A stretch of 64,000 bases of DNA. It comes from Proteinivorax tanatarense (GTDB lineage Bacteria > Bacillota > Proteinivoracia > Proteinivoracales > Proteinivoracaceae). Below, piece by piece: positions 36,302 through 46,619 of this stretch; position 1 is the stretch's first letter; every line of letters begins with the position of its first letter. The notes beneath the pieces are model-generated. The model saw only the letters and a program-made list of their open reading frames with translations, was not told the DNA's origin and ran no database searches. The stretch is from positions 372,001 to 436,000 of the forward strand of contig NZ_CP158367.1 in NCBI RefSeq assembly GCF_040267685.1, written 5' to 3'. The translations under genes were made by a program, and so were the position numbers.

Positions 36302-36535
36302 TTTTCGAACCTCCTATTTTATTAAATTAATACCCTACAGGGGTATATGGATAGTATATATTATTATTTAAATAATTACAACCACTATAATATAAGAGAA
36401 GTTTTTTAAAAATATATTATCATTCAAAATTAAGAAATGTAAGCTGTCACTTTGAATAATTTGTGTAAAAGGTGCCACTTTATGTATGGGATTTATTATA
36501 CTCTTGTTTAGGAATAGAAATTTTTCCTCAAGTGT

Positions 36536-36564
36536 TTGACATCCTTTTAAATAAGTGTTAACAT
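36536..36564 (+). promoter_or_regulatory. Predicted sigma-A promoter of the S-box transcript
   Basis: TTGACA and TAACAT with 17-base spacing, about 18 bases before the first aptamer. Confidence 0.7.
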
Positions 36565-36581
36565 AGTTTAAACTAAAATAG

Positions 36582-36666
36582 CTTATCAAGAATAGGGGAG
36601 AGAGTTAGCTCGTTGAACCTATGCCAACCTATTTTATAATAAGGTGGTTCTGCTAACATCGATAAG
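36582..36666 (+). ncRNA. Divergent S-box (SAM-I clan) aptamer without P4
   Basis: P1 is CTTATC/GATAAG with the flanking AAGA typical of S-box RNAs. P2 keeps S-box layout: TAGG/CCTA and GAG/CTC, followed by GTTGAA where S-boxes have ATGAA. P3 (CCAACC...AAGGTGG) matches the S-box GCAACC...AAGGTGC with a compensating base-pair change. The L2 segment GTTAGC is complementary over six bases to GCTAAC in J3/1, the expected pseudoknot. The P4 hairpin of SAM-I is absent, as in SAM-IV-like relatives. The ligand is probably SAM but not certain. A terminator follows directly. Confidence 0.72.
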
Positions 36667-36685
36667 AACGGATTACTTTGTTATA

Positions 36686-36721
36686 AAAATCCTTCCTACA
36701 TGATGTTAGGAAGGATTTTTT
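36686..36721 (+). terminator. Terminator controlled by the first aptamer
   Basis: AAATCCTTCCTA and TAGGAAGGATTT form a hairpin followed by T residues. GGATT at 36670-36674 could compete for the AATCC arm as part of an antiterminator. Confidence 0.88.
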
Positions 36722-36742
36722 GTATTTAGAAAAACTTAATAT

Positions 36743-36847
36743 TTCTTATCAAGAGAGGTGGAGGGATCGGCCCTATGAAACCCGGCAACAGCCAGTTAAA
36801 ACTGGAAATGTGCTAAATCCTACAGCTTTAAAGCTGAAAGATAAGAA
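36743..36847 (+). ncRNA. SAM-I (S-box) riboswitch aptamer, canonical
   Basis: Contains all the S-box landmarks in order: TTCTTATCAAGAGAGGTGGAG with P1 left arm, GGCCCTATGAAACCCGGCAAC, GTGCTAAATCC, P4 hairpin CAGCTTTAAAGCTG and GAAAGATAAGAA closing P1. S-box RNAs bind S-adenosylmethionine and terminate transcription of methionine-related genes. It lies about 340 bases before an NhaC/MetT-type transporter gene. Confidence 0.95.
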
Positions 36848-36870
36848 GGAAATAGTATCTTAGGATTCTA

Positions 36871-36902
36871 AAACACTTCTTATCATTGAGAAGTGTTTTT
36901 TT
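36871..36902 (+). terminator. Terminator controlled by the SAM-I riboswitch
   Basis: AAACACTTCT and AGAAGTGTTT enclose a short loop, followed by seven T residues. Confidence 0.9.
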
Positions 36903-37183
36903 ATGCTTTAAGCATGTGGATAAGTATTGTAGTAAAAAATTTAAAACAGTCATGATTAATTAATGTCAATTAGCTAACAAGCCTTGGTATTAATGAGTTG
37001 ATGTAAAAAAATTGAAAGGAGCTGATAAAACAAACATATAGTCAGGTAAAAACAGGTTCACCATGTAGGCAAATAGCTTTACAAAGTTTTAATAGAAACA
37101 AAAATTATAAAAACTGTTAAGAAGTTTGGATTAACTTAGCACTCTTGACAAAGAGGACTATTATTGCAATGGGAGATGATTAA

Positions 37184-38522
37184 ATGGGAGAAAATAAGAA
37201 TCATAAATCTAATGGATGGGCATTGTTACCGTTTTTAATTTTTGTAACAGTATTTTTGGGTGCTGGGATTATTTTAGAAGTTCAAGGTGTGGATATGGCA
37301 TTTTATGAATTTCCAGCACCTATAGCTGCTTTATGTGGTGTTATATCGGCTTTTATTGTGTTTAAAGGGACTATTAAAGAGAAAATTAACGACTTTGTAA
37401 AAGGTTGTGGCAATGAAGATATTATTACTATGTGTATTATTTATCTGCTAGCAGGTGGTTTTGCTGCGGTTACCGAAGCTATGGGAGGCATTGAATCTAC
37501 TGTAAACTTAGGGTTAACTTATGTGCCGGCACAGTATGTAACTGCGGGGTTATTTATAATTGCTGCTTTTGTTTCTGTGGCAACTGGATCATCTATGGGT
37601 TCTATTGCAGCAGTGGGTCCCATTGCAGTGGGAGTTGCTAACGCAGCTGGTACTGACTTAGCCCTTACCTTAGCCGCAGTGCTAGGTGGTTGTATGTGTG
37701 GCGATAACTTATCAATAATTTCTGATACAACCATTGCAGCTACACGAACTCAAGGTGTTGCTATGAAGGATAAATTTAGAGTTAACTTGTTGATAGTCAT
37801 GCCAGCGGCTCTGCTAACAATTGTACTATTAATTTTCTTTGGAAACCCAGAGAGAGTTGTAGAGATGGAAACATATGAGTATAACTTAATAAAAGTAATT
37901 CCTTACATCTGGAATGAATGTTTTTGTTGTGTTAACTGGTGGTATTTTTATTTCAGGAGTTATAGGAATTTTTTATAATCAGTTATCTATACTTTCATTT
38001 GCGCAGCAAACTTATCAAGGTTTTAGTGGAATGTTTGAGATTTTTTTGCTATCCATGTTTACAGGCGGACTGGCAGCTATGGTAACCAAAGCCGGGGGAG
38101 TACAATTTTTGCTGGATAAGATCCAAAAACTTATTAAAGGAACTAAATCTGCAGAGTTAGGAACAGCAGCTTTAGTTTCATTAACAGATGCTGCTGTTGC
38201 TAATAACACTGTAGCTATAATAATAAATGGTCCTATTGTTAAAGAAATTAGTAATAAATATAAGGTTGATCCTAGAAGAAGTGCTGCAATGCTAGATATT
38301 TTTTCATGCGTCATCCAGGGAGCAATACCTTATGGTGCGCAGATGTTGCTTATTGGCACACTCTCTGGAGGACAGGTTTCTCCATTAAATATTATACCGT
38401 TATTATGGTATCAAATGTTTTTAGCGGTAGCAGCTATAATTTCAATTTACATTCCTTATGCAAATGGTTTAATTAACAAAGAACCTTGGGACTGGGATAA
38501 AAAAGAAAAAGACGTAGCTTAA
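37184..38522 (+). pseudogene. metT: NhaC-family transporter (MetT-like), frameshifted
   Basis: Two overlapping frames together make one 11-12 helix transporter of the NhaC family. The 5' frame has GSSMGSIAAVGPIAVGVA and GGCMCGDNLSIISDTTIAAT, the family's core motifs; the 3' frame resumes at GMNVFVVLTGGI and contains TDAAVANNTVAIII and QGAIPYGAQML. The frame changes near 37905-37914, and around eight residues between VIPYI and GMNVF seem missing, so a short deletion is more likely than one base. S-box-regulated NhaC homologues have been predicted to be methionine transporters (MetT), and the riboswitches upstream support this. It is probably inactive unless the junction is an assembly fault. 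Confidence 0.85.
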
Positions 38523-38730
38523 AGTATTTTTACAGAAAACCTAAGTTTTGCTTATATCTTAATTGTTCCAGCTTTTAAAAGCGATGCTAAAAAATATATC
38601 TCGCTACAAAGTTTTTTTGATGGCCCCGTTTATTTAACCACTTATAAATATGTCACTAGACATTCCCCTCAGGTAGCTTGGGGGGAATGTTGTAGAGTTT
38701 TATAACAGCTATAAGCGTTACCCGTTATAA
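38523..38730. other. Intergenic region with a hairpin
   Basis: The inverted repeat ACATTCCCC/GGGGAATGT lies at 38660-38690 without a clear T-run. Otherwise nothing is recognised. The missing 5' half of the following aldolase gene was presumably deleted here. Confidence 0.5.
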
Positions 38731-40139
<1,409 letters not shown>

Positions 40140-40145
40140 ATAAAA

Positions 40146-40799
40146 TTGTATAACACAGTTATTTTTGACATGGATGGTGTTCTCATTGACTCTGAGCCCA
40201 TATTTAGAGAAGTGGAAGATGAAATGCTTAGAGAACTGGGAATTGAGTTTACTGATGAAGATTTTGATTATTATGTAGGAAGACCTGGCCAAGAGTTTTG
40301 GAAAGAAATTATTGAAAAGTACGATTTAAAGAACTTAACTGTTGAAGAGGTTTTTAAAGACAATGTAAATAGATATATTAGAAGGCTAAAGGAGCGGGAA
40401 AATATTACTCTTATCAATGGCGTGGAGTATTGGATTAAAAGGATGAAAGAGGATAGTAAAAATATAATTATTGCCTCATCCTCTCCTCAAATAATAATTG
40501 ATGTTGTGTTAGACAAGTTTTCTATTAAGAAACATTTCCCAAAGGTGATAGCAGGGGATAGTGTTGAAAAAGGAAAGCCAAATCCAGAAATCTTTCTAAA
40601 GGCAGCCTCTGTATTTGATACACCACCAGACAGATGTTTAGTTATTGAAGATTCTGCTAACGGCATAAAAGCAGCAAAAGCAGCTGGCATGTATTGTGTT
40701 GCCTATAGAAACGAAAACTCAGGTGTGCAAAATTATGGTGCAGCTGATTATAGTATTAGTGAATTTTCTAAAAAAGAATATGATAATATATTCAAGTAG
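40146..40799 (+). CDS. HAD-superfamily phosphatase/phosphomutase (beta-PGM-like)
   Basis: A 217-residue HAD hydrolase, subfamily IA. Motif I is DMDGVLIDSEP (nucleophile and acid-base Asp), motif II ASSSP, motif III Lys in EKGKPNPEIF, and motif IV VIEDSANGI. The cap-domain placement fits beta-phosphoglucomutase-like and sugar-phosphate phosphatase members. The start is TTG with AGGGGG upstream. It is the last gene of the sugar operon, six bases after pfkB and followed by a terminator. It likely acts on a phosphosugar of the same pathway. Confidence 0.9.
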   Translation: MYNTVIFDMDGVLIDSEPIFREVEDEMLRELGIEFTDEDFDYYVGRPGQEFWKEIIEKYDLKNLTVEEVFKDNVNRYIRRLKERENITLINGVEYWIKRMKEDSKNIIIASSSPQIIIDVVLDKFSIKKHFPKVIAGDSVEKGKPNPEIFLKAASVFDTPPDRCLVIEDSANGIKAAKAAGMYCVAYRNENSGVQNYGAADYSISEFSKKEYDNIFK

Positions 40800-40868
40800 T
40801 ATAGTTAACAAGTTATATAGCAAAAGGAATAAGTTCTTGTAGGTCTAGAAGAAGTTAAAGCATAACTC

Positions 40869-40920
40869 AAACTAACAATGAACGGGAAAAAGTTTCTCAG
40901 TTCCTTGTTAGTTTTCTTTT
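40869..40920 (+). terminator. Intrinsic terminator of the sugar operon
   Basis: AACTAACAA pairs with TTGTTAGTT around a 25-base internal segment, followed by T-rich sequence. Confidence 0.75.
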
Positions 40921-41093
40921 ATTGACTTAGGATAATTATAATCATGCTTAAACGACCTAATTTATTATAGTTAACAAAACTATTATTTTATGGATACAAT
41001 TTATAAATTTCATAAATTTTCACCCTACCAAGCGAATAAAAATCACTTGGGAGGGTGAAAATTATAAAGAACAGTATTAGTAGGAGGGAAAGC

Positions 41094-42455
41094 ATGGATC
41101 TAATGAGTATTATACAAAGTATAAATAGTGTTCTTTGGGGACCGATTATGTTAGTTCTTTTGCTGGGTACAGGAGTTTTGTTTACAATTAAACTAAGATT
41201 TATTCAAATTAGGAGAATTAAAGATGTATTGAAAGAGCCATTTAAAGGGAATAAAGGAGTTCAGGCAGATGAAGAAGGGATGAGCTCTTTTCAAGCCCTT
41301 GCTACTGCAATTGCTGCTCAGGTTGGAACAGGAAACCTTGCAGGAGTGGCAACAGCAATAGCTGCAGGAGGACCAGGTGCTGTATTTTGGATGTGGATAA
41401 GTGGCCTTTTTGGAATGGGAACTATTTTTGCTGAAGCTGTAATATCGCAAGTTCATACTGAGAAGGTTAACGGTCAGGTTACCGGTGGGCCAGCCTATTA
41501 TATAAAAAAAGGGCTAGGCAGCAATTTTTTAGCAGCTTTTTTTGCTGTAGCTATAGTACTAGCCCTTGGGTTTATGGGAAATATGGTACAATCCAATTCT
41601 ATAGCTCAGGCCATTAACGGGGTTTTTGAGATTTCAACCTTATCTGTGGGCGTATTAATTGCGGTGATAGTAGGGTTGATTATTATAGGAGGAATAAAAA
41701 GAATAGCTGTATTTACATCAAATATAGTTCCGGTGATGGCTATATTTTACTTTATCGGAAGTATTGCTATACTTTTTTTAAATTATGAACAAATCATACC
41801 AGCTTTTCAAATGATTATACATGCTGCATTTGATCCAGTGGCAGCTACTGGTGGTGTAATAGGTGTTTCTGTCAAAGAAGCTTTTAGGTATGGTATTGCC
41901 CGAGGACTATTTTCCAACGAAGCAGGTATGGGTTCTACTCCACACGCACATGCTGTTGCAAAAGTTAAGCATCCAGCACAACAAGGATTAGTGGGAATAT
42001 TTGGCGTTTTATTTGATACGGGTATCGCTTGTACAATGACTGCTCTTGTTATTATTATAACTGGAGTTTATGAAACTGGTCTTTATGGTATTGAATTGAC
42101 ACAACAGGGTTTTGTAGAAGGATTGGGATCTTTCGGTGGTTACTTTATCGCTATTAGTATGTTTTTCTTTGCATTATCAACTATTATAAGTTGGTACTTT
42201 TTTGCGGAAGCTAATGTTAGGTATTTGTTGGGTAGTCGCTTTATCAGAGTATTTCAAGTAATGGTTTTAATTTGTATTGTTTATGGCACAACCATGGATG
42301 CAGAGATAGTATGGGAGTTGGCAGATACTTTTAACGGTTTAATGATAATACCTAACTTGATTGCATTAGTGGGGATGTTTTCTTTAGTTATTAAGATACT
42401 TAATGATTATGAAAATAAGTTCGAGAAAGATGAACCATCAGAGTTTGAAAAATAA
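41094..42455 (+). CDS. Amino acid:sodium symporter, AGCS family (alanine/glycine)
   Basis: A 453-residue membrane protein with about eleven helices. It carries the AGCS signatures AIAAQVGTGNLAGVATAIAAGG and GGPAYYIKKG and the conserved NEAGMGSTPHAHA. These carriers import alanine, glycine or related small amino acids with Na+. ATG at 41094, seven bases after TAGGAGGG, is preferred over GTG at 41055. Monocistronic, flanked by terminators. The substrate could also be serine or glutamine in some homologues. Confidence 0.95.
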   Translation: MDLMSIIQSINSVLWGPIMLVLLLGTGVLFTIKLRFIQIRRIKDVLKEPFKGNKGVQADEEGMSSFQALATAIAAQVGTGNLAGVATAIAAGGPGAVFWMWISGLFGMGTIFAEAVISQVHTEKVNGQVTGGPAYYIKKGLGSNFLAAFFAVAIVLALGFMGNMVQSNSIAQAINGVFEISTLSVGVLIAVIVGLIIIGGIKRIAVFTSNIVPVMAIFYFIGSIAILFLNYEQIIPAFQMIIHAAFDPVAATGGVIGVSVKEAFRYGIARGLFSNEAGMGSTPHAHAVAKVKHPAQQGLVGIFGVLFDTGIACTMTALVIIITGVYETGLYGIELTQQGFVEGLGSFGGYFIAISMFFFALSTIISWYFFAEANVRYLLGSRFIRVFQVMVLICIVYGTTMDAEIVWELADTFNGLMIIPNLIALVGMFSLVIKILNDYENKFEKDEPSEFEK

Positions 42456-42510
42456 AATTCTCAAACTAAAAGTGAAGTTCGATTACTATCGTTAGAAAAA
42501 CCATAAAAAT

Positions 42511-42554
42511 AAGAATGAAAATAGCTGAAAATGTCAGTTATTTTCATTCTTTTA
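42511..42554 (+). terminator. Intrinsic terminator after the AGCS gene
   Basis: AAGAATGAAAATA and TATTTTCATTCTT form the stem, ending in T residues. Confidence 0.88.
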
Positions 42555-42710
42555 TAAAAAGTTAATTAAAAATTAAGTGTCGAACAGAAATAGATGATTG
42601 GTAAGCGCCTTCAATTATTGATTGCACAACGCTAGTGAAAAGTCTCTTGACTTAGCTTTAATTCAGCGGAATGAATCGTAATTTAAATTAAGAAAGCTCG
42701 CTTTTAAAAA

Positions 42711-43652
42711 TTAATTTAAAGCTGCTTTTACGTCTTTTATCATTATATTAGTGCCTTCTAATCCTCCAGCAGCTGTATACCACACTGGAGCATTTAAGTA
42801 ATATATATCATTACTTTGGTAAGCAGATGTCATTTCAACCAACTCATTATCTAAAATTTGGGCAGCAGTGTTGCTTCCTCCTGTAATTTCTGCTCTGTCT
42901 ATTACAAACATAATATCTGGGTTGGTTTCTACTATATACTCAAAGGATATGTTATGTCCATGATTTGATACTTCGATATTTTTGTCTGCAGGATCAAACC
43001 CAAATTCCTGGTGAATAACGTTAAATCTAGAATCTACACCATAGGCGCTTAACGCACCGTCATTTGCCATTACAATTAAAACTTCTTTATCTAATGCTGA
43101 TGCTTTATCATTAACTTTGGAAACCACATCTTCAATTTCAACTAATTTTTCTTCAACAAAATCTTGTTTATCAAAGATTTCCCCTAATGTATTTAGGTTT
43201 TGACTAAAGGAACCAAGATAATCTTCGTTATCTATGGCAAGATAGATTGTTGGAGCAATATCTTCTAAATCATCGTATACTTCTGCCTGCCTGCCAGAAA
43301 TTATAATTAAATCAGGATCCATGCTGTAGATTTTTTCAAAATCTGGTTCAAAAAGAGTGCCTATATCTTTGTAGTTTTCACCGTTATATTTTTCAAGGTA
43401 TTCTGGCATTGTTGATTTTACCACACCATCAACTTCCACTCCCATTTGGTTTAAAGAGTCTAAGGTTGCATAGTCAAACACTACTATAGTATCTGGGTTT
43501 TTAGCTACTTGTGTTTTCCCTAACTGGTGTTCAATAGTAACCATTTCTTTTTTCTCACCTTTATCAGTGTCGTTAGCAGTGTTGGAGCAAGCCACCATTG
43601 TTGCAGTTAGCACTATTGCTATTATTAACAGTAATGGTTTTTTAAAATTCAT
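42711..43652 (-). CDS. Siderophore-binding lipoprotein (FatB/YclQ-like)
   Basis: A 313-residue exported lipoprotein with lipobox MVAC (Cys22). It has the two-lobed FecB/TroA fold: FEPDFEKIYSMDPDLIIISGR and FEYIVETNPDIMFVIDR mark the two lobe segments, and its layout resembles YclQ/FatB, which bind catecholate siderophores such as petrobactin. ATG at 43652 is chosen with GGGAGAG upstream. It is the last gene of the importer operon and follows the ATPase. Ligand assignment is by resemblance only. Confidence 0.92.
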   Translation of the reverse strand: MNFKKPLLLIIAIVLTATMVACSNTANDTDKGEKKEMVTIEHQLGKTQVAKNPDTIVVFDYATLDSLNQMGVEVDGVVKSTMPEYLEKYNGENYKDIGTLFEPDFEKIYSMDPDLIIISGRQAEVYDDLEDIAPTIYLAIDNEDYLGSFSQNLNTLGEIFDKQDFVEEKLVEIEDVVSKVNDKASALDKEVLIVMANDGALSAYGVDSRFNVIHQEFGFDPADKNIEVSNHGHNISFEYIVETNPDIMFVIDRAEITGGSNTAAQILDNELVEMTSAYQSNDIYYLNAPVWYTAAGGLEGTNIMIKDVKAALN

Positions 43653-43671
43653 TTCAAATCTCTCCCTTTTT

Positions 43672-44426
43672 TTAGAAATATACACATATTTTTTGTTTAT
43701 TTATATTTTCAATTTGAAAATCTAGGTCATAGATATTTTTAAGTACTTGTTTATCTATAATTTCTTCTGTTGTACCTTCTTTATAAACTTTTCCATTGTT
43801 TAGCGCCACTATATAGTCAGAGTAGCAAGATGCAAAGTTAATATCATGAATAACTAATATGACCGTTTTTCCCAAAGAATTAACGAGCCAGCGTAGAATC
43901 TTCATAATTTCTACGGCATGCTTCATATCTAAGTTATTTAGCGGCTCATCTAATAAAATATACTTAGTGTTTTGTGCTATAACCATTGCTATATATGCTC
44001 GTTGCTTTTGCCCTCCACTTAGTTGATCTAAAAACTTATGTTGGATGTCTTCTAATTTCATATAAGAAATAGCGGTATCTATATGCTGTTCATCCTGCTT
44101 AGTTAAATTTCCTTGAGAATATGGAAATCGCCCAAAGCTGACCAATTCTCTAATAGTTAACCTAATGTCAATATGATTGGACTGCCTTAAAATAGCAATT
44201 TTTTTAGAAAGATCGTTGTTTTCCCAGTTTTCCACGTTTTTTCCATCGATTAAAACTTCACCTCCTTCTCGAGCTAATAGTCTACTCATTATAGATAAAA
44301 CTGTACTTTTCCAGCACCGTTTGGACCTATAAATGAAGTTATTTTATTTTCTGGTATTTTTAATGAAACATCATCCACAACTTTTTTGTCGTTGTACTTT
44401 TTAACAAGTTTTTTAACTTCTATCAT
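43672..44426 (-). pseudogene. Siderophore ABC transporter ATPase (FatE/YclP-like), one-base frameshift
   Basis: From ATG at 44426 the frame gives MIEVKKLVKKYNDKKV and Walker A GPNGAGK, then breaks at the A-run at 44307-44310. Adding one A restores KSTVLSIMSRLLAREGGE and the rest of a 250-residue FepC-type ATPase, with Q-loop ILRQSNH, signature LSGGQKQRAY, Walker B YILLDEP and H-loop VIHDIN. The ATG overlaps the permease stop (ATGA). Everything else in the operon is intact, so this is either an assembly error or a very recent inactivation. Without repair only a Walker-A-less protein would be made. Confidence 0.9.
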
Positions 44427-45373
44427 ACTGTTTTCCCCTTTAATAAAAGATAAATAAAATATATTCCTCCTGCAAAGTTAACAATTACGCTGATAGGTAC
44501 ACCTAAATTTAAAATTCTTTCGGAGACTAATTGTCCACCTATTAATGCTAAACCACTGATTATGACAGCCATTGAAATTATATATTTATGCTTGTAAGTA
44601 GTTAATATTTCTCTAGCTAGATTGGCTACTAAAATCCCTAAAAAAGTGATGGGACCTACTAAAGCTGTTGATACTGCAACTAAAATAACAATAACAATCA
44701 GTAGTCTTTTGATCACTTTATCGTAGTTAACACCTAGGTTTATAGCATGATCTCTTCCCAGCGATAACACATCAAGCTGTTTAATTAAAGGAAAAGTGTA
44801 AATGCCGGCTGCTATAAATATAAAAAATGAAATAGTTAAAAGGTCGGTGTTTACATTGTTAAAACTAGCAAACATTCTATCTTGCACTATATGAAATTCA
44901 TTAGGGTCAATTAACATTTGCATAAAAGAGGCTAAGCTGCTAAATAGAGTGCTAAATATTATACCTATGAGCAATAAATAATATATGTTTTCTCTTTGTT
45001 TTTTAAAAAACAATACATATAATATAGTAGAAAATCCCACCATGGCAGATACAGAAACAACAAAGTTCATTTCAGCAGACAAAAGTATAAAAGAGTTACT
45101 GCCCAATATGAAAACCACTAAAGTTTGGGTAAACAAATAAAGAGAATCTAGGCCCAACACACTGGGTGTTAGTATCCTGTTGTTAGTAATAGTTTGAAAA
45201 ACTACAGAAGAAAAAGCTATTCCTCCACCAGTCAACAAGATTGCAAATACCCTGGGAATCCTCCTGGAAAGTGCATATCGCCAGCTATTAGCATTAAGGT
45301 CTAAGCAGAGATATAGTAAAGTTATAATTAGCAAAATTGTACCTAATAGCAGAATTTTTTTCTTATGATCCAT
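44423..45373 (-). CDS. Siderophore ABC transporter permease 2 (FecCD family)
   Basis: A 316-residue membrane protein with about nine or ten helices. The cytoplasmic coupling region reads SLGRDHAINLGVNYDKVIK and is followed by GPITFLGILVANLARE, the FecCD family signature. It pairs with the upstream permease to form the iron-siderophore channel. It overlaps or abuts both neighbours by one to four bases, so the operon is tightly coupled. Similar to YclO/FatC in position and size. Confidence 0.94.
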   Translation of the reverse strand: MDHKKKILLLGTILLIITLLYLCLDLNANSWRYALSRRIPRVFAILLTGGGIAFSSVVFQTITNNRILTPSVLGLDSLYLFTQTLVVFILGSNSFILLSAEMNFVVSVSAMVGFSTILYVLFFKKQRENIYYLLLIGIIFSTLFSSLASFMQMLIDPNEFHIVQDRMFASFNNVNTDLLTISFFIFIAAGIYTFPLIKQLDVLSLGRDHAINLGVNYDKVIKRLLIVIVILVAVSTALVGPITFLGILVANLAREILTTYKHKYIISMAVIISGLALIGGQLVSERILNLGVPISVIVNFAGGIYFIYLLLKGKTV

Positions 45374-46317
45374 TATTTATCCCCCCTTAGCACTAAGTAC
45401 AGAAATACTATACTGCCTATAACTCCCACGGTAAGCCCAATAGAAATTTCGTAGGGATAAATAATTACTCTGCCTAAGATGTCGCAAAATAATAAAAATA
45501 CCGACCCTAATAAAGCAGTAGTCATGAGGTTTTTCTTTAAATGGTCTCCGCTATAGATAGTGACTATGTTTGGGATTATAAGACCTAAAAAAGGTATTCT
45601 TCCCACAATAATTACTACTAGTGCAGTGGATAGAGCCACAATGGTTAGTCCTATATTTACTACTCTGTTGTAATTTAAACCTAAGTTTTTGGAAAAATTC
45701 TCTCCCATCCCCGCAACTGTAAACTTATTGGCATAAAAATAAGCTAATGTTAGTAAGGGGATACTGATATACAACAGTTCATATCTACCACTTATAATCA
45801 TAGAAAAATCTCCTTCTAACCAAGAAGATACATTCTGTATTAGATCATGTCGGTAAGCAAAGAACGTAGTGATAGAGTTAATGATATTACCTAACATTAT
45901 ACCTACCAAAGGGATAATGACTTTGTTTTTGACCTTTACTTTTTTTAGTATTTTTACAAACACAATAGTACCAGCTAAAGCAAATGCAAAAGAAACAATC
46001 ATTCTAGTAAATATGCTAGAACTTGAAAATAAAAGCAACGAAACTAAAACACCCAGCCTAGCACTGTCCATAGTGGCAGCTGTAGTTGGTGAAACAAACT
46101 TGTTGCGAGTTATCTGCTGCATTATCAGTCCGCTTATAGCCATACTAGCTCCAGCAACAATGATACTGATCAACCTTGGCAAACGACTAACCTTCATGAT
46201 TGTTACCTGATCTTCTGTGAGATTAAAAAGATCTAAAAAACTAATTTCACTAACTCCCACAAAAAGGGATAGAATTGCTAATATTACTAAAATTATAGCT
46301 AAATATAAATTCTTCAT
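45373..46317 (-). CDS. Siderophore ABC transporter permease 1 (FecCD family)
   Basis: A 314-residue membrane protein with about nine or ten helices and the FecCD signatures GASMAISGLIMQQITRN, GMGENFSKNLGLNYNRV and GRIPFLGLIIPNI. ATG at 46317 lies directly after AGGAGGTTCT; the frame is open to 46374, but that extension covers a Fur-box-like site and has no binding site. First gene of the importer operon. Similar to YclN/FatD. Confidence 0.94.
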   Translation of the reverse strand: MKNLYLAIILVILAILSLFVGVSEISFLDLFNLTEDQVTIMKVSRLPRLISIIVAGASMAISGLIMQQITRNKFVSPTTAATMDSARLGVLVSLLLFSSSSIFTRMIVSFAFALAGTIVFVKILKKVKVKNKVIIPLVGIMLGNIINSITTFFAYRHDLIQNVSSWLEGDFSMIISGRYELLYISIPLLTLAYFYANKFTVAGMGENFSKNLGLNYNRVVNIGLTIVALSTALVVIIVGRIPFLGLIIPNIVTIYSGDHLKKNLMTTALLGSVFLLFCDILGRVIIYPYEISIGLTVGVIGSIVFLYLVLRGDK

Positions 46318-46333
46318 AGAACCTCCTTTATGA

Positions 46334-46348
46334 TGAAAACCATTATCA
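46334..46348. promoter_or_regulatory. Fur-box-like operator before the importer operon
   Basis: TGAAAACCATTATCA matches the 7-1-7 Fur consensus TGATAATNATTATCA at 13 of 15 positions, just upstream of the first permease start. Confidence 0.7.
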
Positions 46349-46481
46349 GTCATCTTTACACATAACACACCCAATGGATAGTTTTGCAGAAAACCTGTTT
46401 AACTGCAGTTTATGAAAGAGGAGAGGTAAAGATTGATTAAAGGTTAATTTTTACAAAAAATAGATGATGAAGATAACGCAG

Positions 46482-46496
46482 TGAAAATCATTCTCA
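46482..46496. promoter_or_regulatory. Fur-box-like operator in the divergent promoter region
   Basis: TGAAAATCATTCTCA matches the 7-1-7 consensus at 13 of 15 positions. It lies in the middle of the divergent interval, followed by TTATAATAAAG, which may be a -10 for the regulator gene. Confidence 0.7.
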
Positions 46497-46588
46497 ATCA
46501 TTACTTTATTATGTTATAATAAAGTTGAAGTTGATGTTTGTAATTTTTTTAGGTTTTTGTCGATTTTTTTTGTTTTTTTCAGTTTGAA

Positions 46589-46603
46589 TGAGAATCATTT
46601 TCA
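46589..46603. promoter_or_regulatory. Fur-box-like operator before the AraC regulator
   Basis: TGAGAATCATTTTCA matches the 7-1-7 consensus at 13 of 15 positions and ends 16 bases before the regulator start. Confidence 0.7.
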
Positions 46604-46619
46604 TATAAAGGTGGTCTTT

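Noticed and set aside
36368-36589. 73-codon minus-strand frame
   Set aside because: Covers the S-box promoter, lacks a binding site and resembles no family.
36582-36721. T-box leader
   Set aside because: No TGGNACCGCG motif or specifier loop; P1, P2, P3 and pseudoknot fit the S-box plan instead.
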